64,000 nucleotides of DNA from NCBI RefSeq assembly GCF_014652275.1, contig NZ_BMYM01000002.1:496001-560000 (forward strand). Reading direction: 5' to 3'. Positions 1 through 9,051 of this stretch are shown one piece after another. The notes beneath the pieces are model-generated. The model did not search any database. It was not told where the DNA came from and saw only the letters and a program-made list of their open reading frames with translations. Source of the DNA: Parahalioglobus pacificus (GTDB lineage Bacteria; Pseudomonadota; Gammaproteobacteria; Pseudomonadales; Halieaceae). A program made the position numbers and the translations under genes. The first letter of the stretch is position 1. Each line of letters opens with the position of its first letter.

Positions 1-133
1 GCGTCAAGGCTCTCGACCGATCGAGGGCAGCGCGCAGCGCCGATAGTCAGGCGGGGAGTCACAAGGGGTGCTGACGCGGCCAAGGTGATTATCGTAATTC
101 ACTGGCCCCACCGAGGTATCGCCGGCTCAGCGA

Positions 134-904
134 TCACAGAGGAAGGGTCTCCTTAACCACTCCGGTCGTATGGCCCTTAGCATCGAAGCTGGTTTCGCGA
201 AACGCCACCGACGTCAGCGAACGCACAATGGTCGTGGTGCAACGTGTGCCATAAGAACCGGCAGAGATGAACTGTGCGGAAAGCTGTTGATCCATCTCGC
301 CGGTAAGACCCTGGCGGTGCAGTTCTTCGGGTTTGGCGAGCTCAGTGCCGCCGACAACCTTGGCGAGCGAATCCCACGGGAGTGGCTGCTGGCCGTCCAG
401 TTGTGGCATCAGCTTTGCCAGTTCCTGCTTGCCCAACTCGACCTTGGGCCATGGCACATCCAGGTTGGCATTGCTCAGGCCATAAATGCCCGGCGCAAGC
501 TGTTTGGGTGTGCGGTCCTGGCTATTCAGGAACCACAGCTGGTCTCCCGATCCCAGCAGCAGATTGAAACCTGCGTAGTCGTCGGCCCGAGTTGCGATTT
601 GCGCCAGATAGTCCTCAGCGGGCTTGGCGCCAGTCAGAAAGTCCAGTGTGAGCTCTCCGCGAGAACGCGGCGCCGGCGCCGTGCGTGAGGGGTCCTGTAC
701 GTTGGTGATGGCGGCAAAGCGGCCGCTGCCAGTAATGCCCATCCAAGTGCCCCCGGCTTGCTGGTCTCTGCCCGCAAGTAGGTTTGGGCGGTCTGGCCAG
801 AAGCTGGCGGGGGCAGTAGGGCGCGCGTGGAACTCGTCGCGGTTAGCCGCAACTACCAGCGGCAATTCGGCACTGACGCGATGTGCGAAGATCACCAGAC
901 ACAT
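134..904 (-). CDS. NRDE family (TANGO2-like) protein
   Basis: The product is 256 residues from the ATG at 904. It has the Asn-Arg-Asp-Glu signature of the family near its N-terminus (VVAANRDEFHARP), preceded by a Cys as the second residue, as in Ntn-hydrolase-like relatives. The conserved stretch around LLAGRDQQAGGTWMG is also typical of NRDE/TANGO2 proteins. A start 15 bases upstream (919) is open, but the ATG at 904 has a GGAG-like ribosome site and places MCLV at the terminus as in homologues. The eukaryotic relative TANGO2 is linked to Golgi organisation and possibly heme trafficking; the bacterial role is unknown. It is divergent from lgt. Family assignment is firm and function open. Confidence 0.85.
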   Translation of the reverse strand: MCLVIFAHRVSAELPLVVAANRDEFHARPTAPASFWPDRPNLLAGRDQQAGGTWMGITGSGRFAAITNVQDPSRTAPAPRSRGELTLDFLTGAKPAEDYLAQIATRADDYAGFNLLLGSGDQLWFLNSQDRTPKQLAPGIYGLSNANLDVPWPKVELGKQELAKLMPQLDGQQPLPWDSLAKVVGGTELAKPEELHRQGLTGEMDQQLSAQFISAGSYGTRCTTTIVRSLTSVAFRETSFDAKGHTTGVVKETLPL

Positions 905-1029
905 AGAAAAAGGCTCCACAGGGTTGCGGTTGATTGTGCATGACTCGCCGGTCGCTGATAATAGCTAACTGATGGCCCACGCCGGCTTTTCATCCGCCAA
1001 CAACTTAGCCAGATACAGGTATTATTTCT

Positions 1030-1845
1030 TTGCTGCCCTATCCCGATATTGATCCCGTTGCGGTCAGCCTAGGACCCGTGCAGGTGCATTGGTATGGGCT
1101 TACTTACCTCGGAGGCCTTGCCTTTGCGTGGTGGTTCGCCAGGCTCCGTGCCTCCAAGCCCGGTGCAGTGATGGCCCGCGAACAGGTGGATGACCTGATC
1201 TTCTATGCCGCAATAGGCATCATTGTGGGCGGGCGTATCGGTTATGCGTTCTTCTACGGCTGGGACCAACTGGTGGCAGACCCAAGCTGGCTACTGCGGG
1301 TCTGGCAGGGTGGCATGGCCTTCCACGGTGGTCTGCTTGGCGTTATTGCGGCTATGTATCTTTTCGCCAGGCGGCACGGTATCGCCTTTGGTGCGATGCT
1401 GGATTTCATTGCGCCATTGGCGCCTGTAGGTTTGGGCCTCGGACGGCTGGGTAACTTCATCGGTCAGGAGCTCTGGGGGCGCGCCACGGATGTGCCCTGG
1501 GCAATGGTGTTTCCCAAAGACCCGCTGCAGTTGGCACGCCACCCCTCCCAGCTGTACCAATTCGCCCTTGAGGGCGTTTTGCTGTTTGCCGTGCTGTATT
1601 GGTTTACGGCGCGGCCGCGTCCGACCTGGTCTGCGGCGGGCGTGTTTGCGGTCGGTTATGGCTGCGTACGGTTTTTCGTCGAATTCTTCCGCGAGCCCGA
1701 TGCTCACCTGGGCTTCCAGGCCTTTGGCTGGATGACCCGTGGCCAGATGCTGTGCCTACCCATGATAGCGGTGGGCGTTCTTATGATCGTCTATGCGTAC
1801 AAACAACAGGGCTCGCGCCCAACTCCGGAGAAACAAGCTTCATGA
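1030..1845 (+). CDS. lgt: Prolipoprotein diacylglyceryl transferase
   Basis: Lgt moves a diacylglyceryl group from phosphatidylglycerol to the lipobox cysteine of prolipoproteins in the inner membrane, the first step of lipoprotein maturation. The 271-residue protein has the expected N-terminus ([20 protein letters not shown]), about seven hydrophobic segments, a [11 protein letters not shown] stretch and the [14 protein letters not shown] signature with its essential Arg and Asn. Translation appears to begin at a TTG codon, because no ATG or GTG lies close enough to keep the conserved N-terminus; the ribosome site is weak. Its stop overlaps the thyA start (ATGA), so the two are probably translationally coupled. 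Many predicted lipoproteins in this window would be its substrates. Confidence 0.95.
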   Translation: MLPYPDIDPVAVSLGPVQVHWYGLTYLGGLAFAWWFARLRASKPGAVMAREQVDDLIFYAAIGIIVGGRIGYAFFYGWDQLVADPSWLLRVWQGGMAFHGGLLGVIAAMYLFARRHGIAFGAMLDFIAPLAPVGLGLGRLGNFIGQELWGRATDVPWAMVFPKDPLQLARHPSQLYQFALEGVLLFAVLYWFTARPRPTWSAAGVFAVGYGCVRFFVEFFREPDAHLGFQAFGWMTRGQMLCLPMIAVGVLMIVYAYKQQGSRPTPEKQAS

Positions 1846-2675
1846 AACAGTACCTCGATTTGCTGCAGGACGTTCTGGATAACGGCATCGAGAAGGGCGA
1901 TCGCACCGGCACTGGCACGCGATCGGTGTTTGCCCGCCAGTACCGACACGATCTGGCAGATGGCTTCCCCCTGCTCACAACCAAGCGGCTGCATTTTAAG
2001 AGTATTGCCAATGAGCTGATCTGGTTCCTCAATGGCGATACCAATACGCGCTGGCTCAAGGAAAATGGTGTCAGCATCTGGGACGAATGGGCCACTGAGG
2101 AGGGCGATCTGGGGCCAATCTATGGCGCACAGTGGACCGCTTGGCCAACGCGCGATGGCGATACCATCAACCAGATTGACTATGTGGTTAATTGCCTGAA
2201 GAACAACCCCGACAGCCGCCGCATCCTCTTTCATGGCTGGAATGTGGAGTACCTGCCTGACGAGAGCATTAGCCCGCAAGAGAATGTGAAGGCGGGCCGG
2301 ATGGCGCTACCACCCTGCCACCTGCTTTACCAGTTCTATGTGGCGAATGGTCGGCTGTCTGCCCAGCTGATGATTCGCTCCAGCGATACCTTCCTTGGCC
2401 TGCCTTACAACACAGCGAGTCTCGCACTGCTGGTACATATGCTGGCGCAGCAGTGTGGCCTGAAGCCCGGGGAAATCGTGATCAGTACCGGAGATACCCA
2501 TATCTATAGCAACCACATGGCGCAGGTGCGGGAGCAATTGTCCCGGGTGCCCCGGCAACTGCCAACGCTGGAAATCCTGCGTCGCCCGGACAGCATTTAC
2601 GATTACCGTCTTGAAGACTTTGAAATCCAGGGCTACGACGCGCACTCGCATATTTCCGCGCCAGTAGCCGTTTGA
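1842..2675 (+). CDS. thyA: Thymidylate synthase
   Basis: ThyA methylates dUMP to dTMP using methylenetetrahydrofolate, producing dihydrofolate. The 277-residue protein starts at the ATG overlapping the lgt stop; the open frame runs further upstream into lgt but that part is not thyA. It has the full-length pattern: [10 protein letters not shown] near the N-terminus, the catalytic Cys at about residue 159 in [13 protein letters not shown], the [16 protein letters not shown] substrate-binding block, and a C-terminus ending HISAPVAV. The following folA regenerates tetrahydrofolate, so lgt-thyA-folA forms a natural dTMP/folate pair behind lgt, an order common in gammaproteobacteria. Confidence 0.97.
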   Translation: MKQYLDLLQDVLDNGIEKGDRTGTGTRSVFARQYRHDLADGFPLLTTKRLHFKSIANELIWFLNGDTNTRWLKENGVSIWDEWATEEGDLGPIYGAQWTAWPTRDGDTINQIDYVVNCLKNNPDSRRILFHGWNVEYLPDESISPQENVKAGRMALPPCHLLYQFYVANGRLSAQLMIRSSDTFLGLPYNTASLALLVHMLAQQCGLKPGEIVISTGDTHIYSNHMAQVREQLSRVPRQLPTLEILRRPDSIYDYRLEDFEIQGYDAHSHISAPVAV

Positions 2676-2685
2676 GCGATCGGAT

Positions 2686-3189
2686 ATGCAGCTTTCATTG
2701 ATCGTCGCGGCCGCTCGCAATGGGGTTATCGGCCGCAATAATGCACTGCCCTGGCACCTGCCCGAAGATCTCAAGTACTTTAAGCGGGTCACGATGGGTA
2801 AGCCCATTTTAATGGGCCGCAAAACCTTCGAGTCCATCGGCAGGGCGCTCCCAGGGCGCACAAACCTTGTGATCACTCGCAATAATGAGTGGCAAGCAGA
2901 GGGTGTGCAGGGCGTACGCAGCCTAGAAGCCGCACTATCGCTGGCCGAAGACATCGCCTTGATCGACGGCGTTGACGAGTTAATGGTGATTGGTGGGGCC
3001 CAGATTTACGCGGAGGCGCTTCCCCGGGCGGAGCGTATTTATCTCACGGAGGTGGATGCGGATGTGGAGGGTGATGCCTATTTGCCCGCAATTGATCGCT
3101 CAGCGTGGCGGGAAGTCTCCCGCGAGGTCCATGCGCCCTCGGAGACTAACCCGTATCCCTACAGTTTTGTGGTGCTGGATCGACGCTAG
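2686..3189 (+). CDS. folA: Dihydrofolate reductase
   Basis: FolA reduces dihydrofolate to tetrahydrofolate with NADPH. The 167-residue protein matches the chromosomal family in length and motifs: LIVAAARNGVIGRNNALPWHLPEDL at the N-terminus with the catalytic acidic residue in PEDL, GKPILMGRKTFESIGRALPGR for NADPH binding, and a late GGAQIY segment. It begins 10 bases after thyA, whose reaction makes its substrate, so the two are almost certainly co-transcribed. No strong hairpin terminator was seen immediately after its TAG stop. Confidence 0.96.
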   Translation: MQLSLIVAAARNGVIGRNNALPWHLPEDLKYFKRVTMGKPILMGRKTFESIGRALPGRTNLVITRNNEWQAEGVQGVRSLEAALSLAEDIALIDGVDELMVIGGAQIYAEALPRAERIYLTEVDADVEGDAYLPAIDRSAWREVSREVHAPSETNPYPYSFVVLDRR

Positions 3190-3346
3190 GCGGGTTCTTT
3201 GCCAGGCCTGAAACTGCAAGTGTTACTGTTTTCGCCCGTCTTCGATGTAACTGTAACCTTTCTTCACAAAGGCGGTGGCGCTCAGCCTTTGGGTTAACGG
3301 GGGGTTGGAATCCGACGCGCATATGGTTTAAATTCGCCTCCTCGGT

Positions 3347-3377
3347 TTGTCGACTCGCAGTTTTCCACCTATATAAG
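3347..3377 (+). promoter_or_regulatory. Candidate sigma-70 promoter of the TonB operon
   Basis: In the 254-base gap between folA and the DUF3450 gene there is a TTGTCG hexamer at 3347-3352 and a TATATA(AG) stretch at 3370-3377, separated by 17 bases. This would start a transcript near 3382 with a leader of about 60 bases. It is the best-looking promoter in the gap, but it was found by eye. No clear Fur-box-like palindrome was recognised nearby. Confidence 0.4.
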
Positions 3378-3443
3378 TAAGTACCGAGTCTCTTTTAATT
3401 TCAGCTCTCAATTACTCTGTCGGATACAGGAAGCACTATTCCC

Positions 3444-4220
3444 ATGACTATGTATCGTATGAAGAAAGTGTTGTTTGCTGCGCTGGTCACCTCCGTTGGT
3501 ATGGTGGGTGTGGCCCAGGGCAACAACCTCGAATCAGTCCTCAAAGTTGCCGAGGATAAAAACGCGGCTGCACGCCAGTCTCAGGCCAAGGTTGATCGCC
3601 TTGCTGATGAGACCCGTGACCTGCTCAGCGACTACAAGACTGTGGTCAAGCAGGTAGACGGCCTGAAAGTCTACAATGCGCGTTTGCAACGCCAGATCGA
3701 TAACCAGCTGCAGCGGATTGCCAACATCGATGGTTCCATCGAGCAGGTAACCGTTATTCAGCGCCAGATGACGCCGCTGATCATCCGCATGGTGGATGGC
3801 CTGGAGCAATTTGTCTCTCTCGACATGCCGTTCCGTACAGATGAGCGTATGGCCCGTGTCGCGTTCCTGCGCACCAACCTTGATCGCGCAGATGTAACGG
3901 TTGCTGAAAAGTTCCGTCAGGTACTCGAGGCATACAACATCGAGCTGCAGTATGGCCGCGGCATCGACTCCTACTCTGACACCGTCGACCTCGATGGCAC
4001 GCCCACCGAAGTGGACTTCCTGCGAATCGGTCGAATTGCACTGCTGTACCAGTCAAAAGACGGTGAGCGCTCAGGCGCTTGGGATAAGGAAGCAGGTGCC
4101 TGGGTTCCCCTCAGCGCCGGCGACTACAACACCGCTATCCGCAAGGGCATTCGCATTGCCAAGAAGCAAGCCACGATTGATCTGCTGAACATTCCAGTAG
4201 CTGCTCCGGAGTCAAACTAA
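3444..4220 (+). CDS. DUF3450 family periplasmic coiled-coil protein of the TonB system
   Basis: The 258-residue product has an N-terminal signal sequence (KKVLFAALVTSVGMVGVAQG) followed by a long helical, coiled-coil-like stretch at roughly residues 25-105, rich in Gln, Asp and Arg, and then a mixed C-terminal domain. This matches DUF3450, whose members nearly always lie beside a TtpC/ExbB-like gene. The ATG at 3444 has AGGAAG about ten bases upstream; an internal Met at 3459 is also possible. Its stop shares one base with the next start (TAATG). The likely role is a periplasmic accessory of TonB energy transduction. That role is inferred from context, while the family is recognised from sequence. 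Confidence 0.85.
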   Translation: MTMYRMKKVLFAALVTSVGMVGVAQGNNLESVLKVAEDKNAAARQSQAKVDRLADETRDLLSDYKTVVKQVDGLKVYNARLQRQIDNQLQRIANIDGSIEQVTVIQRQMTPLIIRMVDGLEQFVSLDMPFRTDERMARVAFLRTNLDRADVTVAEKFRQVLEAYNIELQYGRGIDSYSDTVDLDGTPTEVDFLRIGRIALLYQSKDGERSGAWDKEAGAWVPLSAGDYNTAIRKGIRIAKKQATIDLLNIPVAAPESN

Positions 4221-5614
4221 TGTTGATTAAAAATATTACTCGTCTGATTGCCGCGGCTGCTGGTGCCGCCGTACTCTCGACCAACGTTGCGTTGGCGCAA
4301 GACGGTGACGCACCGGCTCGTGACCTGAATCAGCTGTTGGACTTTGTTAAGCAAGGCCAAGTGACCGAAGCACGTGAGAACCGTGCCCGCGAGCAGCGCT
4401 TTACACAGAACAAGGCCAACCAGCAGGCAGAATTGCGCAGCGCTGAAGCTGAGCGCACCCGTCAGGAGCAGCTCAGTGCCCAGCTGGAAAACACCTTCGA
4501 AGAAAATGAGCTGGTCATCACGGCTAAGCAAGCTCAGCTTGTAGAGCGCCTGGGCGCCCTGTCCGAGCTGTTCGGTCACCTGACAGCAGCGTCTGGCGAC
4601 CTCGCATCGAACATTGAAGTGTCGCTGGCTTCTGCCCAGTACCCGGATCGTGAAGTGTTCCTGAAAGACCTGATCGAAAAGATGAGCGGATCTGACACGC
4701 TGCCCAGCGTTGATGAAATCGAGCGCGTTTGGTACGAGCTGCTGCGCGAAGTAACCGAAACAGGTCGCGTTGTTGCTTTCGACGCTGAAGTTGCTACTCC
4801 CTCCGGTGAGCTGGCCCAGCGCAGTGTTGTGCGTGTAGGTGCGTTCAACATTGTTGATGCCGACGGCAACTACCTGACCTACAACAACGGAAGCCTGAGC
4901 GAGCTGCCCCGTCAGCCCTCTGGCAACTACACTGGCTGGGCATCTAGCCTGGCATCAGCCACTTCCGGCCTCCACACCTTCGGTGTAGATCCCACTGGCC
5001 CCACTGGCGGTTCCTTCCTGGCGGCGATCATCGATAGCCCGACTCTGGAAGAGCGCTGGCATCAGGGTGGTTACGTTGGCTACGGTATTACCGCGGTTGG
5101 TGTATTCGCCTTCATCCTGGCTATCTACCGTCTGATCGTACTGTCTGCTGTTGGCGCGAAAGTGAACTCTCAGATGAAGAGCGACAAGGCCAACGACAAC
5201 AACCCGCTGGGCCGCGTACTCAAGGTTGCAGAAGACAATCCGAACATGGACTCCGAAACACTGGAGCTCAAGCTGTCGGAAGGTATTCTGAAGGAGACTC
5301 CGAAGATCGAGAGCGGCCTGACATTGCTCAAGATCATCGCAGCGGTGGCTCCGCTGATGGGTCTGCTGGGCACGGTGACCGGAATGATCATCACCTTCCA
5401 GGCCATCACCATCTTCGGTGCAGGCGATCCCAAGGCAATGGCCGGCGGTATCTCCAGCGCTCTGGTAACCACGGTTCTGGGTCTGCTGGTTGCGATCCCG
5501 ACGGTACTGCTGCACACCTTTGTGAATGGTCGCGCTCAGCGCATCATCCACATCCTGCAGGAGCAGACCACCGGTATGATTGCAGAGCACACAGAGTCTA
5601 GTCTGAGGAGCTAA
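4220..5614 (+). CDS. TtpC-like MotA/TolQ/ExbB proton channel protein
   Basis: This 464-residue protein has a signal peptide ending near ALAQDGD, a periplasmic coiled-coil region at about residues 30-110, a globular periplasmic part, and then an ExbB/TolQ channel domain. That domain has a membrane segment near residues 290-315 and two more in the last 100 residues, including GLLGTVTGMIITFQ and the AMAGGISSALVTTVLGLLVAIP block. This long ExbB-like architecture is that of TtpC, the extra component of Vibrio-type TonB2 systems. It would work with the following ExbB, ExbD and TonB genes to couple the proton gradient to outer-membrane transport. It overlaps the preceding stop by one base and leads directly into exbB. 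Confidence 0.88.
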   Translation: MLIKNITRLIAAAAGAAVLSTNVALAQDGDAPARDLNQLLDFVKQGQVTEARENRAREQRFTQNKANQQAELRSAEAERTRQEQLSAQLENTFEENELVITAKQAQLVERLGALSELFGHLTAASGDLASNIEVSLASAQYPDREVFLKDLIEKMSGSDTLPSVDEIERVWYELLREVTETGRVVAFDAEVATPSGELAQRSVVRVGAFNIVDADGNYLTYNNGSLSELPRQPSGNYTGWASSLASATSGLHTFGVDPTGPTGGSFLAAIIDSPTLEERWHQGGYVGYGITAVGVFAFILAIYRLIVLSAVGAKVNSQMKSDKANDNNPLGRVLKVAEDNPNMDSETLELKLSEGILKETPKIESGLTLLKIIAAVAPLMGLLGTVTGMIITFQAITIFGAGDPKAMAGGISSALVTTVLGLLVAIPTVLLHTFVNGRAQRIIHILQEQTTGMIAEHTESSLRS

Positions 5615-5615
5615 C

Positions 5616-6143
5616 ATGCAGTGGCTCATGAATGCCAGCGAAGCACTGTCCAGCTTTATGGATCTGGGCGGGAATGTGCTTTGGCTGATCGCGATACTGC
5701 TGTTCTTCATGTGGATGCTGCTCTTTGAGCGCGTCTGGTACTTCCGCGTAGGCTGGAAGTCTGATGTGAGCGGAATCATCGCCAAGTGGGAAGGGCGCTC
5801 AGAGCGTAAGTCCTGGGAGGCCCATCAGGTTCGCGAGATGATGATTTCCCAGGCGCGCATGCAGATTAACCAGAATCTGCCGGTGATTAAGACACTCGTT
5901 GCGCTATGCCCTCTGCTGGGCCTGCTTGGCACGGTGACCGGTATGATCGAGGTGTTCAACGTGATGGCAGTGACCGGTGGCGGTGACGCCAAGTCCATGG
6001 CGGGTGGCGTATCACGCGCCACTATTCCGACAATGGCGGGAATGGTTGCTGCGATCTCTGGCGTATTTGCCAATACCTATGTGACACGGATTGCCCAGCG
6101 AGAAAGCGTCTTTCTCGAAGACAACCTGACCACAGATCACTAA
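5616..6143 (+). CDS. exbB: Biopolymer transport protein ExbB
   Basis: ExbB forms the inner-membrane proton channel with ExbD and drives TonB. The 175-residue protein is the short ExbB2 type: a first membrane segment at about residues 15-40, then PLLGLLGTVTGMIEVFNVMA and a third segment around TIPTMAGMVAAISGVFA. The GLLGTVTGMI block is nearly identical to that of the preceding TtpC-like protein, showing common ancestry. It starts one base after the previous stop, with a GAGGAG ribosome site inside the end of that gene, which indicates coupled expression. Confidence 0.93.
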   Translation: MQWLMNASEALSSFMDLGGNVLWLIAILLFFMWMLLFERVWYFRVGWKSDVSGIIAKWEGRSERKSWEAHQVREMMISQARMQINQNLPVIKTLVALCPLLGLLGTVTGMIEVFNVMAVTGGGDAKSMAGGVSRATIPTMAGMVAAISGVFANTYVTRIAQRESVFLEDNLTTDH

Positions 6144-6158
6144 AGGCTGTAGAACGCG

Positions 6159-6560
6159 ATGCGCAAGTTTAAGAACAAGGGAGACGGTGAAGAGGCTGAA
6201 ATCGATCTTACGCCCATGCTGGACGTGGTCTTTATCATGCTGATCTTCTTCATCGTCGTCGCTTCCTTCATCAAGGAAGCCGGTATCGAGGTCAACCGCC
6301 CGGACAACACCAATTCAGACCCGTCTGACGCCACCAGCATCCTGATCAGGATTGCCGGCGACAATCAGGTCTGGATGGAGAATCGCCGGGTAGATGTTCG
6401 CTCAGTGCGGGCTAACGTGCAGCGACTGCTGGCGGAAGACCCTGACCAACCGGTTACCATTAAGACAGAGACAGGTGCGGAAATGGGCGTCTTCATCGAA
6501 GTAGCCGACGCCGCACGTGAAGCAGGGGCCAGCGTTACCTGGCCCGACAGTGAACAGTAA
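6159..6560 (+). CDS. exbD: Biopolymer transport protein ExbD (first copy)
   Basis: The 133-residue protein has a short cytoplasmic head, one membrane helix and a periplasmic domain. The helix carries the family signature DLTPMLDVVFIMLIFFIVV, with the proton-relay Asp at residue 22. It lies 15 bases after exbB. A second exbD follows at once, and the two share the membrane segment almost exactly but diverge in the periplasmic part. Paired ExbD genes occur in this class of TonB cluster; they may form a mixed dimer in the channel. Membership in the complex is inferred from context. Confidence 0.93.
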   Translation: MRKFKNKGDGEEAEIDLTPMLDVVFIMLIFFIVVASFIKEAGIEVNRPDNTNSDPSDATSILIRIAGDNQVWMENRRVDVRSVRANVQRLLAEDPDQPVTIKTETGAEMGVFIEVADAAREAGASVTWPDSEQ

Positions 6561-6575
6561 TAGAGAGCGCTACCT

Positions 6576-6989
6576 ATGAGTGATCGAGGGGTTAGCCGCA
6601 CCGCCAACGATTCGGAAGAGAATCAGATTGACCTGACGCCCATGCTGGACGTCGTGTTCATCATGCTGATCTTCTTCATTGTTACCTCGTCCTTCGTGAA
6701 GGAGCCCGGGGTGGAACTACTGAAGCCACAGGCGGTCACAACAGAACAGTGTACGCGTGGAACCATCATTTTCGCGGTCGATGATCGCGGTGATATCCAC
6801 TACAACAAGAACAAGATTCCCCTAGAACGGGCGGCTTTTCTGGCTGAAGCAGCCAAAAAAGAGGCTCCTCAGGCGGAGCTTGTTATTCAGGTGGATCAGA
6901 AGTCTGATTCCTCAAGGGTTCTGGAACTCTCCCGGGAGCTGATGGAAACCATGGGCACGTTGCCGTGTATTTCGACGGATGAGGAGTAA
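6576..6989 (+). CDS. exbD: Biopolymer transport protein ExbD (second copy)
   Basis: The 137-residue protein repeats the ExbD plan. The membrane signature DLTPMLDVVFIMLIFFIVT carries the key Asp at residue 25, and a periplasmic domain follows. Unlike the first copy it has two periplasmic cysteines (in EQCTRG and PCISTDEE), which could form a disulfide within or between subunits. It starts 15 bases after the first copy and ends 8 bases before tonB. The two copies share a nearly identical helix but different periplasmic parts, so they are old paralogues and not a fresh duplication. Confidence 0.93.
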   Translation: MSDRGVSRTANDSEENQIDLTPMLDVVFIMLIFFIVTSSFVKEPGVELLKPQAVTTEQCTRGTIIFAVDDRGDIHYNKNKIPLERAAFLAEAAKKEAPQAELVIQVDQKSDSSRVLELSRELMETMGTLPCISTDEE

Positions 6990-6997
6990 CAAGTCCA

Positions 6998-7603
6998 ATG
7001 CGTAACAGCCCGTTTAGACTCTTAATCTCAGCGCTGCTCGCGGTGCCCGTAGCACTGGGCCTGTTCATGGTGATGAATGCGCTGATCGACAGTGACTTCG
7101 AGCAGGATGAGCTGAAGAGCCGCAAGATTGCAGACATCGTCACGCCGGAAGAAACGATCGAAACCAATGTGAAGGAACAGAAGCCTGAGAAGGTAGAGGA
7201 TCCCGAACAGCCCCCACCCGAAATGCAGCCTCTGGATTTCGACATGGACATGGATACGAACGTGGCGAATATTGCACCGACCACGGGCGTCGATATTTCG
7301 ATCAGCAGCTCCGGTATGTCATCTGGCGATGGTGAGTATCTGCCTATTGTGAAGGTGGCGCCGATTTATCCCCGCCGTGCACAGACGCGGGGTATCACCG
7401 GCTACTGCATCGTGGAGTACACCGTGACTCGTACCGGTTCAATCCGTGATCCCAAACCGGTGGATTGTCAGCCCTCAGGTGTGTTTGAGAGTGCTTCCGT
7501 TAAGGCGTCTCTCAAGTTCAAGTACAAGCCCCGCGTCGTTGATGGTGAAGCCATCGAGGTGGCCGGTGTACAGAACAAATTCACCTACGAACTGGAACAG
7601 TAA
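6998..7603 (+). CDS. tonB: TonB energy transducer
   Basis: TonB spans the periplasm and passes energy from the ExbBD channel to outer-membrane receptors. The 201-residue protein has one N-terminal membrane helix at about residues 6-28, a short acidic, Pro- and Glu-containing linker (EDPEQPPPEMQPLDF), and a C-terminal TonB domain from about residue 120 (PIYPRRAQTRGITGYCIVEY onward to the end). The linker is much shorter than in enterobacterial TonB, as is usual for TonB2 proteins that work with TtpC. Two cysteines in the TonB domain (GYC and VDC) could form a disulfide. It lies directly after the two exbD genes. Confidence 0.92.
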   Translation: MRNSPFRLLISALLAVPVALGLFMVMNALIDSDFEQDELKSRKIADIVTPEETIETNVKEQKPEKVEDPEQPPPEMQPLDFDMDMDTNVANIAPTTGVDISISSSGMSSGDGEYLPIVKVAPIYPRRAQTRGITGYCIVEYTVTRTGSIRDPKPVDCQPSGVFESASVKASLKFKYKPRVVDGEAIEVAGVQNKFTYELEQ

Positions 7604-7618
7604 TCCGAGGTGGTATCT

Positions 7619-8962
7619 ATGAAGCTCTCAAAAGCTACAGTCTGGACGCGCGCAGCCTTGTTTGCTGCGCCGGTACTGGCAGCGCAGGTTGCGCTGACGC
7701 AGGTGCAGGGTGAGTTAGGCATGACTGCCCTGGGTAGTGCGTTTGCCCAGAATGAGCAGGCCAAGCCGCAGCAGGAAACACGTCGCACACCCGCACTGCG
7801 TAACAAGGTCTACGAGAAGCTGGCCGAAGCACAGGCCGCCGCAGAAGAAAAAGACCTGAATACGGCACAGAAAGTGTTGGACGGCATGATTGCCGCAGGC
7901 GGCAAGAACGAGCTGAACAGCTACGAACTCGCCAATGTGTACAACCTGTACGCATTCATCTACTACTCGCGTGAAGATTACCCCAACGCACTGAAGTCGT
8001 ATGAGAATGTAGTGGCGCAGCCCGACATTCCCCTGGCCATGGAAATCAATACTCGCTATACCATTGCTCAGCTGTACTTCGTGCAGGAACAGTGGAAGCA
8101 GGGCATTGACGCGCTGTTGAAGTGGTTCGAGATGACGCAGTCGCCCACCGAGTCTGCCTACGTATTGTTGGCACAGGGCTACTATCAGCTGAAGGATTAC
8201 AACCGTTCGCTGGAGAACGTGGAAATCGCCATCAGCATGTACGAAGACAAGGGTAAGGTGCCCAAGGAGCAGTGGTACAACCTGGCGCGTTTCCTCTATT
8301 TCGAAAAGAACGATGTGAACTCAACGGTTGATACCCTGGAAGAGCTGCTGAAGCACTACCCGAAGAAGCAGTACTGGGTGCAACTGTCTCACATGTATGG
8401 CGAGCAGAAGAAAGAGGGTCTGCAGTTGGCCGCCATGGAAACAGCCTATGTTCAGGACATGCTTGATAAGGGCAGTGAGCAAGTCACGATGGCTTATCTC
8501 TACCTGAATGGCGAGGTGCCTTATAAGGCCGCCACCGTGCTGGATCAGGGCATCAGGGACGGCTCTGTGGAGAAGACCTCAAAGAACTACGAAGTTCTGG
8601 GTAACGCCTGGCGTCAGGCTCAGGAGATCGATAAAGCCATTCCCGCGATGGAAGAGGCTGCATCGCGCTCTGACTCTGGTGAGCTCTACGCTCGTCTGGG
8701 CAACGTCTACCTTGACGGCGACCAGAATCGCAAAGCTGTGGAGGCCATTAACAAAGGCCTGCAACGCGGCGGAGTGAAGCGTCCTGATACCGCGCGTTTG
8801 GTGTTGGGCATGGCGTACTTTAACCTGAAGCAGTACGGCAAAGCGCGCGACGCATTCCAGGCAGCCGGTCGCGATAAACGTTCTTCGCAGTACGCATCAC
8901 AGTGGATGGCCTACATGGACTCCGAATTGGAGCGTCAGCGCAAGCTCGCCGAAGACGTTTAA
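7619..8962 (+). CDS. TPR-repeat periplasmic protein of the TonB operon
   Basis: The 447-residue product has a signal peptide (about residues 1-45, ending ALGSAFAQNEQ) and is then nearly all alpha-helical TPR-like repeats, with recurring A-Y-x-x-L and Y-x-A-L patterns from about residue 65 to the end. The ATG at 7619 has GAGG eight bases upstream; an upstream GTG in frame at 7610 lacks that spacing. Such TPR proteins close TtpC-type TonB operons in many marine gammaproteobacteria and have been implicated in TonB-dependent uptake. It is the last gene before a strong terminator, so it ends the operon. The exact partner is not evident from sequence. Confidence 0.85.
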   Translation: MKLSKATVWTRAALFAAPVLAAQVALTQVQGELGMTALGSAFAQNEQAKPQQETRRTPALRNKVYEKLAEAQAAAEEKDLNTAQKVLDGMIAAGGKNELNSYELANVYNLYAFIYYSREDYPNALKSYENVVAQPDIPLAMEINTRYTIAQLYFVQEQWKQGIDALLKWFEMTQSPTESAYVLLAQGYYQLKDYNRSLENVEIAISMYEDKGKVPKEQWYNLARFLYFEKNDVNSTVDTLEELLKHYPKKQYWVQLSHMYGEQKKEGLQLAAMETAYVQDMLDKGSEQVTMAYLYLNGEVPYKAATVLDQGIRDGSVEKTSKNYEVLGNAWRQAQEIDKAIPAMEEAASRSDSGELYARLGNVYLDGDQNRKAVEAINKGLQRGGVKRPDTARLVLGMAYFNLKQYGKARDAFQAAGRDKRSSQYASQWMAYMDSELERQRKLAEDV

Positions 8963-8996
8963 TCAATCTTCGCTGGGGCCTGCTACACAGTCCCAT

Positions 8997-9028
8997 AAAA
9001 AAAGGGAGCACTGAGTGCTCCCTTTTTT
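8997..9028. terminator. Bidirectional rho-independent terminator
   Basis: A perfect 8-bp stem (GGGAGCAC with GTGCTCCC) around a TGA loop is flanked by seven A residues on the left and six T residues on the right. Read rightward it ends the TonB operon; read leftward it ends the cold-shock gene, which stops at 9052. The symmetric A and T tracts make it usable from both sides. Confidence 0.9.
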
Positions 9029-9051
9029 GTATTCGGGTTATCTGAAACGTG

